A stretch of 18,642 bases of DNA from an uncultured Johnsonella sp. (GTDB taxonomy: Bacteria; Bacillota; Clostridia; Lachnospirales; Lachnospiraceae), in assembly GCA_905373785.1 (NCBI GenBank), contig CAJPUK010000032.1, positions 1-18,642 of the forward strand, read 5' to 3'. How positions within the stretch are numbered: position 1 is the stretch's first letter; every line of letters begins with the position of its first letter. A program made the translations under genes and the position numbers. Under the pieces are notes generated by a model, which worked only from the letters and a program-made list of their open reading frames with translations, was not told the DNA's origin and searched no databases. Positions 8,280 to 15,161 of this stretch are shown in pieces.

Positions 8280-9086
8280 TTATATTCTTGAAAGAAACAT
8301 TATTACAAAAAATATGACCGGAGCCGTAAAAAGTATGCTGTCCACCCTGTCAAGTATTCCGCCATGCCCCGGTATAAGATTGCCGTAATCTTTTATTTCC
8401 TGATTTCTTTTTATTCCGGATGCAGCAAAATCTCCGATTTGGGACAGTACCGAAGCTGCAGTACAGGCAACGGTACACACTGCCTCTATATATCTTATAG
8501 GCTCGACATAGCTTTTAAATACAAGTCCGAATATATAGCCCATTATAGCCGCACCCAAGACTCCTCCAAGACAGCCTTCTACAGACTTTTTGGGGCTCAG
8601 TTTGGGTGCTATCTTATGCCTTCCTATAAGCATACCTACAGAATAGGCACAGACATCGCTTCCCCAGCTTGATATGAATACAAGCCATATAAGATACTCG
8701 CCATGCCTTAATGCCCTTATTTTATATAAAAATGAAAACATCACAGGTATGTATATTAAAGTAAATATGATTTTTACCACTTCATTTATATTGTATTTCG
8801 GAAAGGTAAATACATATATAGCCAAAAGTATTAATATAGCAATAGTTATAAATATTCCTATGTATTCGTCAACATTAAAAAGTACCAAAAAATAATAAAA
8901 TACGGACAATACATAACTTACATAACTTAGAGCGCTGCCTTTCATGCCGAAAGCCTTATATAGCTCATACATAGCTATACCTGAAAGTAAAATACTTGCA
9001 AACCATAAGGGCACAGTTCCGAAAGCAACTATACCTATGGCTATTAAGAGTACTATGATACCGCTTATAAGTCTTGTAATAAACAT
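8280..9086 (-). CDS. cdsA: Phosphatidate cytidylyltransferase (CDP-diacylglycerol synthase)
   Basis: CdsA is an integral membrane enzyme that makes CDP-diacylglycerol from phosphatidic acid and CTP, the branch point for phospholipid headgroups. The 268-residue product is hydrophobic, with several predicted membrane segments (for example about 5-25, 28-45, 78-95, 105-121, 171-190, 250-266). It carries the family signature between about 215 and 249: SQIGDFAASGIKR, then KDYGNLIPGHGGILDRVDS. The start codon overlaps the uppS stop codon by one base (TAATG), a classic coupling arrangement. Its neighbours uppS and dxr put lipid carrier and phospholipid synthesis in one operon. Confidence 0.95.
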   Translation of the reverse strand: MFITRLISGIIVLLIAIGIVAFGTVPLWFASILLSGIAMYELYKAFGMKGSALSYVSYVLSVFYYFLVLFNVDEYIGIFITIAILILLAIYVFTFPKYNINEVVKIIFTLIYIPVMFSFLYKIRALRHGEYLIWLVFISSWGSDVCAYSVGMLIGRHKIAPKLSPKKSVEGCLGGVLGAAIMGYIFGLVFKSYVEPIRYIEAVCTVACTAASVLSQIGDFAASGIKRNQEIKDYGNLIPGHGGILDRVDSILFTAPVIFFVIMFLSRI

Positions 9087-9859
9087 TATCTTCCACCGAA
9101 TCTTCTTTCCCTTTTATTGTAGTCTACTATAGCCTTTAACAGCTCTCTTTTATTAAAATCCGGCCACAATACATCTGTGATATAAATTTCCGAATATGCT
9201 ATCTGCCATAGTAAAAAGTTGGATATCCTAAGCTCACCGCTCGTTCTTATTAAAAGATCCGGATCGGGAATATCTGCCGTATCAAGGTATGAACTTATAG
9301 TACATTCCTCTATATCCGAAATATCCAGATCATCATGCTTATAGGTGGAGGCTATCCTTTTTACCGCTCTTACAAGCTCATCTCTTCCGCCATAATTTAC
9401 CGCAAAGATAAAGGTCATTCCGGTATTTGCCTTAGTGCTTTCTACAAGTCTGTCAATACCCTCAACTATGTCTTTATCAAATCTTGATTTATCCCCTATC
9501 ATTTTAACTTTTACATTATTATCATTGGCAACCTTAATAAGTTTAACCATATAAAATCTGAAAAGCTTCATCAGAGCCGATACTTCCTGCTCACTTCTTT
9601 TCCAGTTCTCGGTTGAAAAACCGTATACCGTCAAATAATCAAGACCTATTCTTGCCGCATCCTCAACTATCTGCTCAAGAGTCTCGCAGCCTGCCTTATG
9701 CCCCATGGCTCTTGGCAGTTTCCTCTTAGCTGCCCAGCGTCCGTTGCCGTCAAGTATTATGGCAACATGACTTGGAACTACTAAGCCTCTTGATTTCAAA
9801 TCTTCATTTAGTAGCTCTTTGACTTCTTTCACATATAAATCATCCAAGATTTTTGACAT
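9086..9859 (-). CDS. uppS: Undecaprenyl diphosphate synthase (cis-prenyltransferase)
   Basis: UppS condenses farnesyl diphosphate with isopentenyl diphosphates in cis to form the C55 carrier used for peptidoglycan and other cell-surface polymers. The 257-residue product shows the full set of family motifs: HVAIILDGNGRWA (31-43, catalytic Asp 37), RAMGHKAG (50-57), YGFSTENWKRS (79-89), AVNYGGRDEL (153-162), and DPDLLIRTSGELRISNF (199-215) followed by AYSEIY (221-226). The start at 9859 is preceded by an unusual run of six G (9865-9870) acting as ribosome binding site, 5 nt away. A perfect inverted repeat lies just upstream of that (9875-9890). The 171-bp gap from frr is the largest gap inside the conserved block. 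Confidence 0.97.
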   Translation of the reverse strand: MSKILDDLYVKEVKELLNEDLKSRGLVVPSHVAIILDGNGRWAAKRKLPRAMGHKAGCETLEQIVEDAARIGLDYLTVYGFSTENWKRSEQEVSALMKLFRFYMVKLIKVANDNNVKVKMIGDKSRFDKDIVEGIDRLVESTKANTGMTFIFAVNYGGRDELVRAVKRIASTYKHDDLDISDIEECTISSYLDTADIPDPDLLIRTSGELRISNFLLWQIAYSEIYITDVLWPDFNKRELLKAIVDYNKRERRFGGR

Positions 9860-9874
9860 AATTTCCCCCCATGT

Positions 9875-9890
9875 TCTACATATGTGTAGA
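9875..9890 (-). repeat. Perfect inverted repeat just upstream of the uppS ribosome binding site
   Basis: The 16 bases TCTACATATGTGTAGA form two 6-bp arms (TCTACA and TGTAGA) around a 4-base loop. It ends only 4 nt before the G-run that serves as the uppS ribosome binding site. It could be a small RNA hairpin affecting uppS translation or a protein-binding palindrome. Only the symmetry itself is seen. Confidence 0.45.
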
Positions 9891-9933
9891 TAATAAAAGT
9901 ATAAAGGGTATTCTAAAAGTACAGGAAACTAAG

Positions 9934-9960
9934 GCACATTATCTTGTACAGGCTATGTGC
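9934..9960 (-). repeat. Inverted repeat in the frr-uppS spacer
   Basis: Arms GCACAT (9934-9939) and ATGTGC (9955-9960) are perfectly complementary with a 15-base loop. No U-run follows on the minus strand, so it does not look like an intrinsic terminator. The rest of the 171-bp spacer (9860-10030) shows no clear gene and no promoter with both boxes recognisable. Confidence 0.35.
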
Positions 9961-10030
9961 TTAATCTCTTTGCATACTCTCAAAACACCCTTGCTGATAG
10001 AAGTTACAATATACTGTATACCTTCATACT

Positions 10031-10585
10031 CTAAACTTTCATGATTTCCTTCGTCTTGGCATCAACCAAACCGTCTATTTTTTCTATAGACTTATCCGTA
10101 GCTTTTTGCACCTTATCATCAAACTTTTTCATTTCATCTTCACTGATCTCACCGGCTTTTTCGGCTTTCTTGATCAGTTCTATAGCATCTCTTCTGATAT
10201 TTCTTACCGCAACCTTAGCAGCCTCGCCCTTTTTCTTTATATCCTTTGCAAGCTCATGTCTTCTTTCTTCTGTAAGTTCAGGAAATACAAGTCTTATAAC
10301 ACTTCCGTCATTAGTCGGATGTATACCTAAATCAGACATGTTGATGGCTTTTTCTATTTCTTTAAGTAAAGCCTTCTCCCAAGGCTGTATAACTATCATT
10401 CTTGCCTCAGGCACCGAGATATTGCCAAGCTGTTGCAATGGTGTGGGAGTTCCGTAATAGTCTACTTTAATCTTATCCAATACATGTGGATTGGCTCTTC
10501 CTGCCCTTATAGTAACAAACTCTTCCTGTAGAACATCTATAGATTTACCCATTTTTTCTTCATGTAACTTTATCTTGTCCTGCAT
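10031..10585 (-). CDS. frr: Ribosome recycling factor
   Basis: RRF works with EF-G to split the post-termination ribosome complex. The product from the ATG at 10585 is 184 residues, the normal size (about 185). Recognisable parts are the N-terminal helix MQDKIKLHEEKMGKSIDVLQ, then FVTIRAGRANPHVLDKI, YYGTPTPLQQLGNISVPEAR, the beta segment GSVIRLVFPELTEERR, and the long C-terminal helices rich in Lys and Glu. An in-frame GTG at 10606 would add seven residues and overlap pyrH. It is rejected because AGAGGA sits at good spacing before the 10585 ATG and family proteins begin there. It lies 13 nt downstream of pyrH. Confidence 0.96.
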   Translation of the reverse strand: MQDKIKLHEEKMGKSIDVLQEEFVTIRAGRANPHVLDKIKVDYYGTPTPLQQLGNISVPEARMIVIQPWEKALLKEIEKAINMSDLGIHPTNDGSVIRLVFPELTEERRHELAKDIKKKGEAAKVAVRNIRRDAIELIKKAEKAGEISEDEMKKFDDKVQKATDKSIEKIDGLVDAKTKEIMKV

Positions 10586-10598
10586 ATAGTCCTCTCTT

Positions 10599-11294
10599 TT
10601 ACACACTTACTATGGTACCGTTGATCTTACCCTTAAGTGCATTTGCTATAGAATTTTTTTCATTTAAATCAAATATTGCCAAGCCGATCTTATTTTCCAT
10701 ACACATTACCGAAGCGGTAAGGTCAACAACTGCAAGCCTTTTTTCTATAACCTCGGATATATGTATGTTGTCATACCTTTTTGCATCCTTATTAAGCTTA
10801 GGATCGGAGTCATACACTCCGTCTATAGACTTGGCAAGCAGTATTATATCAGCCTCCAATTCTATAGCCTTCAGTACTATACCCGTATCCGTTGAAAAAT
10901 ACGGATGACCGGTTCCCGCTCCGAAGAATACTACCTTGCCTTCGGAAAATGCTTTGTTTGCCCTGTCCTTAGAAAATTGCTCCGTCATGGTTCCGCAAAT
11001 AATGGGTGTAAATATTTCGGTATCAAGTCCCTCGCTTCTGAAAACCTCAGATACATATATGCAGTTCATAATCGTTGCAAGCATACCTATCTGGTCAGCC
11101 TTGGTTCTGTCTATTCTCTCGGAAGTTCTTCCACGCCAATAGTTTCCGCCGCCTATGACTATACCTATATCTACGTTCTCATTCTTTGCTTCTTTTATCT
11201 GCAAAGCAATTTCTCTTATCTTAGCTTCATCATAACCTCTTGAGCCTTCAAGTGATAATGCCTCTCCGCTAAGTTTTAACATAACTCTTTTCAC
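10599..11294 (-). CDS. pyrH: UMP kinase (uridylate kinase), GTG start
   Basis: PyrH phosphorylates UMP to UDP, a hexameric enzyme of the amino-acid-kinase fold that is essential for pyrimidine nucleotide supply. The 231-residue product shows LKLSGEAL (6-13), IVIGGGNYWRGR (45-56), DQIGMLATIMNCIYV (67-81), GAGTGHPYFSTDTG (125-138) and SIDGVYDSDPKLNKDAKRYD (156-175). The start is read as GTG at 11294, because GAGGGG lies about 7 nt upstream and this start keeps the conserved KRVMLKLSGE beginning. The next Met, at 11282, has a poorer site. A promoter with an extended -10 box lies 73 bp upstream, so pyrH is probably the first gene of the eight-gene block running to polC. Confidence 0.96.
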   Translation of the reverse strand: MKRVMLKLSGEALSLEGSRGYDEAKIREIALQIKEAKNENVDIGIVIGGGNYWRGRTSERIDRTKADQIGMLATIMNCIYVSEVFRSEGLDTEIFTPIICGTMTEQFSKDRANKAFSEGKVVFFGAGTGHPYFSTDTGIVLKAIELEADIILLAKSIDGVYDSDPKLNKDAKRYDNIHISEVIEKRLAVVDLTASVMCMENKIGLAIFDLNEKNSIANALKGKINGTIVSV

Positions 11295-11342
11295 TGATTT
11301 ACCCCTCTGCTTATAAACTCAACTAAGGAAGGTGTAGCTATC

Positions 11343-11359
11343 CTTAAAATAACTTTAAG
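11343..11359 (-). repeat. Small hairpin at the predicted 5' end of the pyrH transcript
   Basis: CTTAAA (11343-11348) and TTTAAG (11354-11359) are perfectly complementary with a 5-base loop. With the predicted transcription start near 11360, the mRNA would begin with this AU-rich hairpin. Such 5' hairpins can stabilise mRNA; this role is inference only. Confidence 0.3.
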
Positions 11360-11366
11360 TCGATTT

Positions 11367-11395
11367 ATTATAGCATATATATAGATGTTTGAAAA
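11367..11395 (-). promoter_or_regulatory. Extended -10 promoter for pyrH-frr-uppS-cdsA-dxr-rseP-ispG-polC
   Basis: On the minus strand the -10 box TATAAT (11367-11372) is preceded by TGC, giving a perfect extended -10 (TGnTATAAT). A weak -35 match TTTTCA (11390-11395) sits 17 bases upstream. The predicted start is near 11360 and the leader about 65 nt. An extended -10 explains why a poor -35 would suffice. The promoter lies 5 bp from the 133-bp inverted-repeat structure at 11401-11533. Confidence 0.65.
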
Positions 11396-11400
11396 GACGC

Positions 11401-11533
11401 TATAAAAAGTATAGTATTTATAAATATACAATATAGATCCTCCGGGTCGTTCACCGCTTCGCTTATACTTCAATACCGCAATTTATTAAAGGATATTTAT
11501 CTATATTTACCACCGAAAGAGATACTTTTTATA
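11401..11533. repeat. 133-bp spacer element with 12-bp terminal inverted repeats
   Basis: TATAAAAAGTAT (11401-11412) and ATACTTTTTATA (11522-11533) are perfect 12-bp inverted repeats. Inside them, AATATAG (11430-11436) pairs with CTATATT (11501-11507), and ATCC (11437-11440) pairs with GGAT (11491-11494). The centre carries a short GC-rich block (about 11437-11465) in otherwise AT-rich DNA. No protein is encoded and I recognise no named family. It could be a small non-coding mobile element, an RNA structure ending the ABC transporter transcript, or AT-rich coincidence. Confidence 0.4.
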
Positions 11534-11548
11534 TTACAAAATCCTATA

Positions 11549-13414
11549 CTAATCGATAACGCTCATACCTGTATACAGTTTATAATATCTTCCCTTTTGG
11601 CTAAGCAGCTCTTCATGGCTGCCTCTTTCTATTATCCGACCATGCTCCAAAACCATAATACAATCGGAATTTCTTATAGTCGAAAGTCTATGTGCTATTA
11701 CAAAGGTCGTTCTTCCCGACATAAGCGCATCCATACCTCTTTGCACAAGCTTTTCGGTATGGGTATCTATGGAAGAGGTCGCCTCGTCAAGTATAAGTAC
11801 CGGCGGATCTGCCACAGCCGCTCTGGCTATTGCCAAAAGCTGCCTTTGCCCTTGAGAAAGTGAACCTCCATCTGCACTGATTACCGTATCATAGGAGTTT
11901 GGAAGTCTTTCTATAAAGCCGTGTGCATTGGCAAGTCTTGCCGCTCCTATACACTCTTCATCACTTGCCGAAGGTCTTCCGTATCTTATATTATCCATGA
12001 CCGTACCGGTAAAAAGATGTGTATCCTGAAGCACTATACCCAGACTCTTTCTAAGATCGGATTTTTTAATATCTTTTATCTTTATTCCGTCATATATGAT
12101 ATTACCCTTGTCTATATCATAGAACCTGTTTAACAGGTTGGTAATAGTGGTTTTACCTGCACCTGTAGAGCCTACAAAGGCAATTTTTTGAGCAGGTTTT
12201 GCGTAAAGGTTTATATCGTGAAGTATGGTATGACCTTCCACATAAGAAAAGTCCACATCTTCGAATTTTATATCTCCCTTAACCTCAACATACTCTTTGT
12301 CACCCTTTTTCCATGCCCACATACCCGATCTGTCGGCGGTTTCTTCCAAAGCACCGTCTTTATGTACCACATTTACCAGACTTATATCTCCGCCGGCATC
12401 CTCAGGCTGTGCATATAAGAGGTTTCCAAGTCTTGATACGCCTGCCGAAGCCATTATAATGGCATTGACCTGCTGACCGACTTGAGAAAGCGGCTGGGTA
12501 AAGCTTTGTACCAAAGCAAGGAAGGTAACTATCTCTCCGACAGTAATATTCATATAGCCCTTTACAGAAGCTACTGAGGCTGCTATGGCAATTATTACAT
12601 AAGAAAATTTGCCCAGTTGATTTATGATCGGCATAAGTATATTTGCATAAGAATTTGCCTTACTTGCACTTTGTCTAAGCTTTTCATTAATTAAAAGGAA
12701 GTCCTTTTCTACCGCCTCTTCATGGCAAAACACCTTTATTACCTTTTGCCCGCTCATCATCTCTTCTATATAAGCATTGATCTCACCTATCTGAGTTTGC
12801 TGGCGTACAAAGTGTTTCATTGATATGGAAGCCGACTTATTGCTTATAAACATAATTATAAGTATCATTCCAAGACTTAGGAAGGTAAGCGGCACATTAA
12901 GTATAAGCATGGTTATAAACACACTTATAAGACTTATTATAGAGCTTAATATATTAGGCAGGGACACTCCTATAAACTGCCTTAAGGTATCCACATCATT
13001 GGTATATATTGACATGGTATCTCCGTAAGGGTGTGTATCAAAGTATGATACGGAAAGCCTTTGCATATGGGAAAAAAGTTCTTCTCTTATTCCCCTCATA
13101 GTTCCCTGACCAATCTTTACCATGGTAGTACTTTGCACATAAGAAGCTATTACTCCTACGGCACATACAAAGCTCAGTCTTACTATAGCCTTATCAAGAT
13201 TTGAAAAGTCCTTTTGACCGCTTTGCAGAAGCGGTGTAATGTAATCATCTATAAGAGCTTTAAAAAATGTTGTTCCGATCAGGGTGGTAACAGCTACAAT
13301 TACAATACATACAAGCACTGCAAATATCTGTATAGGATATCCTTTTTTTATTCTTTGAATTACCCAAAATAAATTCAGTTTCTTTTCATCCTTTGACTTT
13401 GATAAATTATTCAT
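11549..13414 (-). CDS. Heterodimeric ABC exporter, subunit with consensus Walker B Glu (TM288/BmrD-like)
   Basis: This is a half-transporter with a six-helix exporter membrane domain (about 1-330) and a nucleotide-binding domain (about 378-615), 621 residues in all. It has Walker A GSTGAGKT (415-422), Q-loop VLQDTHLF (461-468), signature LSQGQ (519-523, instead of LSGGQ), Walker B ILDEATS with catalytic Glu 544, and switch His 575 in IAHRLSTI. Together with the upstream partner this gives one consensus and one degenerate ATP site, as known for TM287/TM288 and BmrC/BmrD. About 35 extra residues (about 340-375, with MWAWKKGD) link the two domains. It overlaps the partner gene by 8 nt and has GGAGG 6 nt before its ATG. 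The substrate is unknown: drug, lipid or peptide are all possible. Confidence 0.9.
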   Translation of the reverse strand: MNNLSKSKDEKKLNLFWVIQRIKKGYPIQIFAVLVCIVIVAVTTLIGTTFFKALIDDYITPLLQSGQKDFSNLDKAIVRLSFVCAVGVIASYVQSTTMVKIGQGTMRGIREELFSHMQRLSVSYFDTHPYGDTMSIYTNDVDTLRQFIGVSLPNILSSIISLISVFITMLILNVPLTFLSLGMILIIMFISNKSASISMKHFVRQQTQIGEINAYIEEMMSGQKVIKVFCHEEAVEKDFLLINEKLRQSASKANSYANILMPIINQLGKFSYVIIAIAASVASVKGYMNITVGEIVTFLALVQSFTQPLSQVGQQVNAIIMASAGVSRLGNLLYAQPEDAGGDISLVNVVHKDGALEETADRSGMWAWKKGDKEYVEVKGDIKFEDVDFSYVEGHTILHDINLYAKPAQKIAFVGSTGAGKTTITNLLNRFYDIDKGNIIYDGIKIKDIKKSDLRKSLGIVLQDTHLFTGTVMDNIRYGRPSASDEECIGAARLANAHGFIERLPNSYDTVISADGGSLSQGQRQLLAIARAAVADPPVLILDEATSSIDTHTEKLVQRGMDALMSGRTTFVIAHRLSTIRNSDCIMVLEHGRIIERGSHEELLSQKGRYYKLYTGMSVID

Positions 13415-15161
13415 GTCCTACCTCCGCATTATCAAAATCCGCCGAACTTTCAAGCTGTATATTGACTATATCCGCATAGATATCATTATTCTTAAGCAGA
13501 TTATCATGTGTATCGAAGGCGTCTACCCTTCCGTCCTTTAATACAATGATCCTGTCCGCATCTTTTATAGAAGATATCCTTTGTGCTATTATTATTTTGG
13601 TACAATTTTTAAGATTATTCTTAAATCCTTGTCTTATCTTCTCATCCGTTGCAGTATCTACCGCACTGGTAGAATCATCAAGTATAAGTATCTTAGGGGA
13701 TTTAAGCAAGGCTCTGGCTATACAAAGCCTTTGTCTTTGACCTCCCGAAAGGTTGGCACCTCCTTGCTCAAGCCATGTATCATAGCCTTTTTCAAATCCG
13801 TTTATAAATTCATCGGCACAGGCTATCTGACAGGCTTTTTTACATTCTTCAAGGCTTGCATCTTCCTTACCCCATCTTAGGTTTTCAAGTATACTTCCTG
13901 AGAAAAGTACATTCTTTTGCAGTACTACACTGACCTTATTTCTAAGCTCTTCCAAGTCATAATCTCTTACATCTATACCGCCCACTTTAATATCTCCGCC
14001 GGTAACATCATATAGTCTGCTTATCAAAGATATAAGCGTACTTTTGGCACTTCCCGTACCGCCTATAATACCTATGGTCTCTCCTTCTTTTATGTGCAGA
14101 TCTATATCTTCAAGCACGGGTTTTCCCTTTCCCCGGGCATAGGAAAAATACACATGGTTAAAGTCTATGCTGCCTTCTTTTACTTCTTTTACAGCAGCTT
14201 CCTTACTCACAATATCCGGCTTTTCTTCTATAATCTCGGCTATTCTTCTGGCGCTTGCCTCCGACATAGCCACCATAACCGAAATAAAAGAAAGAAATAA
14301 AAGACTGGTAAGCATGGTCATTATATAGGTAAATAATGAAGTAAGCTCTCCGGTACTTAACTCATTATTAACTATAAGTCTTGCGCCGAAGTATGAAAGG
14401 GCTATTATAGCCGCAAATATACACAGATACATTGCAGGGTTGATTTTTGCCACATAATTTTCAGCCCTTACCGCAAGATCATATATAATTCCTATAGATT
14501 TCTCAAACTTGGAAATCTCCTTATCTTCCTGCACAAAGGATTTAACCACCCTTATACCTCTGATATTTTCCTGTATGTTGGCATTAAGTTCATCATACTT
14601 TCTGAAAACCTCTCCAAAAGCCTTACCTGCCTTTTTGATCACAAGCCCCAGTACGATTCCGAGAGCTATTAATGATACTAAAAATATTATTGATAGCTTG
14701 GGGCTTATAATAATCGCCATGATCATGGAGAAAAACATTAAAGCCGGTGCTCTCATCATCATTCTTATAACCATCTGATAGGAATTTTGTATGTTTGAAA
14801 CATCGGTTGTAAGCCTTGTGATAAGACCCGAGGTTGAATATCTGTCTATGTTTGAAAAAGAAAATTTTTGTATATTGATAAACATTGCAGCCCTTAGATT
14901 GGCTGCAAAACCTGATGATGCCCTTGCTCCGTAAATTCCTGACATAATTCCGCAAATAAGTCCCAAAAGAGCCAAGGCAACCAAAATCATTCCATAATGA
15001 ATTACCTTTGATATATCCGATTTTTGTATACCCAAGTCTATGATCTTTATCATGGTATAGGGTATCATAGTCTCAAGCAATACCTCAAGTAAGGTAAATG
15101 TGGTACAAATCACCGACTCCACCTTATATTTGCCGAGCTGTTTAAATAATGTTTTAAGCAT
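13407..15161 (-). CDS. Heterodimeric ABC exporter, degenerate-site subunit (TM287/BmrC-like)
   Basis: This is a half-transporter of 584 residues: membrane domain about 1-305, nucleotide-binding domain about 330-565. Motifs are Walker A GGTGSAKS (367-374), Q-loop VLQKNVLF (413-420), canonical signature LSGGQRQR (471-478), and Walker B ILDDSTSAVD, where Asp 496 replaces the catalytic Glu. In IIAQRISSI, Gln 527 replaces the switch His. Both substitutions fall at the same ATP site, which is completed by the partner's LSQGQ. This is the expected pattern for an asymmetric heterodimer rather than a damaged gene. The start ATG lies within the last codons of the glycosyltransferase (8-nt overlap), and its 3' end overlaps the second subunit by 8 nt, so the three genes are likely translated in a coupled way. 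Confidence 0.9.
   Translation of the reverse strand: MLKTLFKQLGKYKVESVICTTFTLLEVLLETMIPYTMIKIIDLGIQKSDISKVIHYGMILVALALLGLICGIMSGIYGARASSGFAANLRAAMFINIQKFSFSNIDRYSTSGLITRLTTDVSNIQNSYQMVIRMMMRAPALMFFSMIMAIIISPKLSIIFLVSLIALGIVLGLVIKKAGKAFGEVFRKYDELNANIQENIRGIRVVKSFVQEDKEISKFEKSIGIIYDLAVRAENYVAKINPAMYLCIFAAIIALSYFGARLIVNNELSTGELTSLFTYIMTMLTSLLFLSFISVMVAMSEASARRIAEIIEEKPDIVSKEAAVKEVKEGSIDFNHVYFSYARGKGKPVLEDIDLHIKEGETIGIIGGTGSAKSTLISLISRLYDVTGGDIKVGGIDVRDYDLEELRNKVSVVLQKNVLFSGSILENLRWGKEDASLEECKKACQIACADEFINGFEKGYDTWLEQGGANLSGGQRQRLCIARALLKSPKILILDDSTSAVDTATDEKIRQGFKNNLKNCTKIIIAQRISSIKDADRIIVLKDGRVDAFDTHDNLLKNNDIYADIVNIQLESSADFDNAEVGHE

Noticed and set aside
7476..8291. 271-codon plus-strand ORF opposite dxr
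   Set aside because: It is the complement of a gene with clear Dxr motifs. Its composition (Ser, Ile, Leu, Cys) is typical of antisense shadow ORFs and it has no recognisable domain. The same reasoning removes the other plus-strand ORFs.
11291..11473. 60-codon minus-strand ORF between the ABC genes and pyrH
   Set aside because: It starts at TTG without a ribosome binding site, is rich in Tyr and Ile as expected from AT-rich spacer, runs through the pyrH promoter, and resembles nothing I know.
13407..15161. Possibility that the ABC subunit with Asp and Gln substitutions is a decaying pseudogene
   Set aside because: The frame is intact and the substitutions match the known degenerate site of heterodimeric exporters, with the complementary change in the partner's signature.
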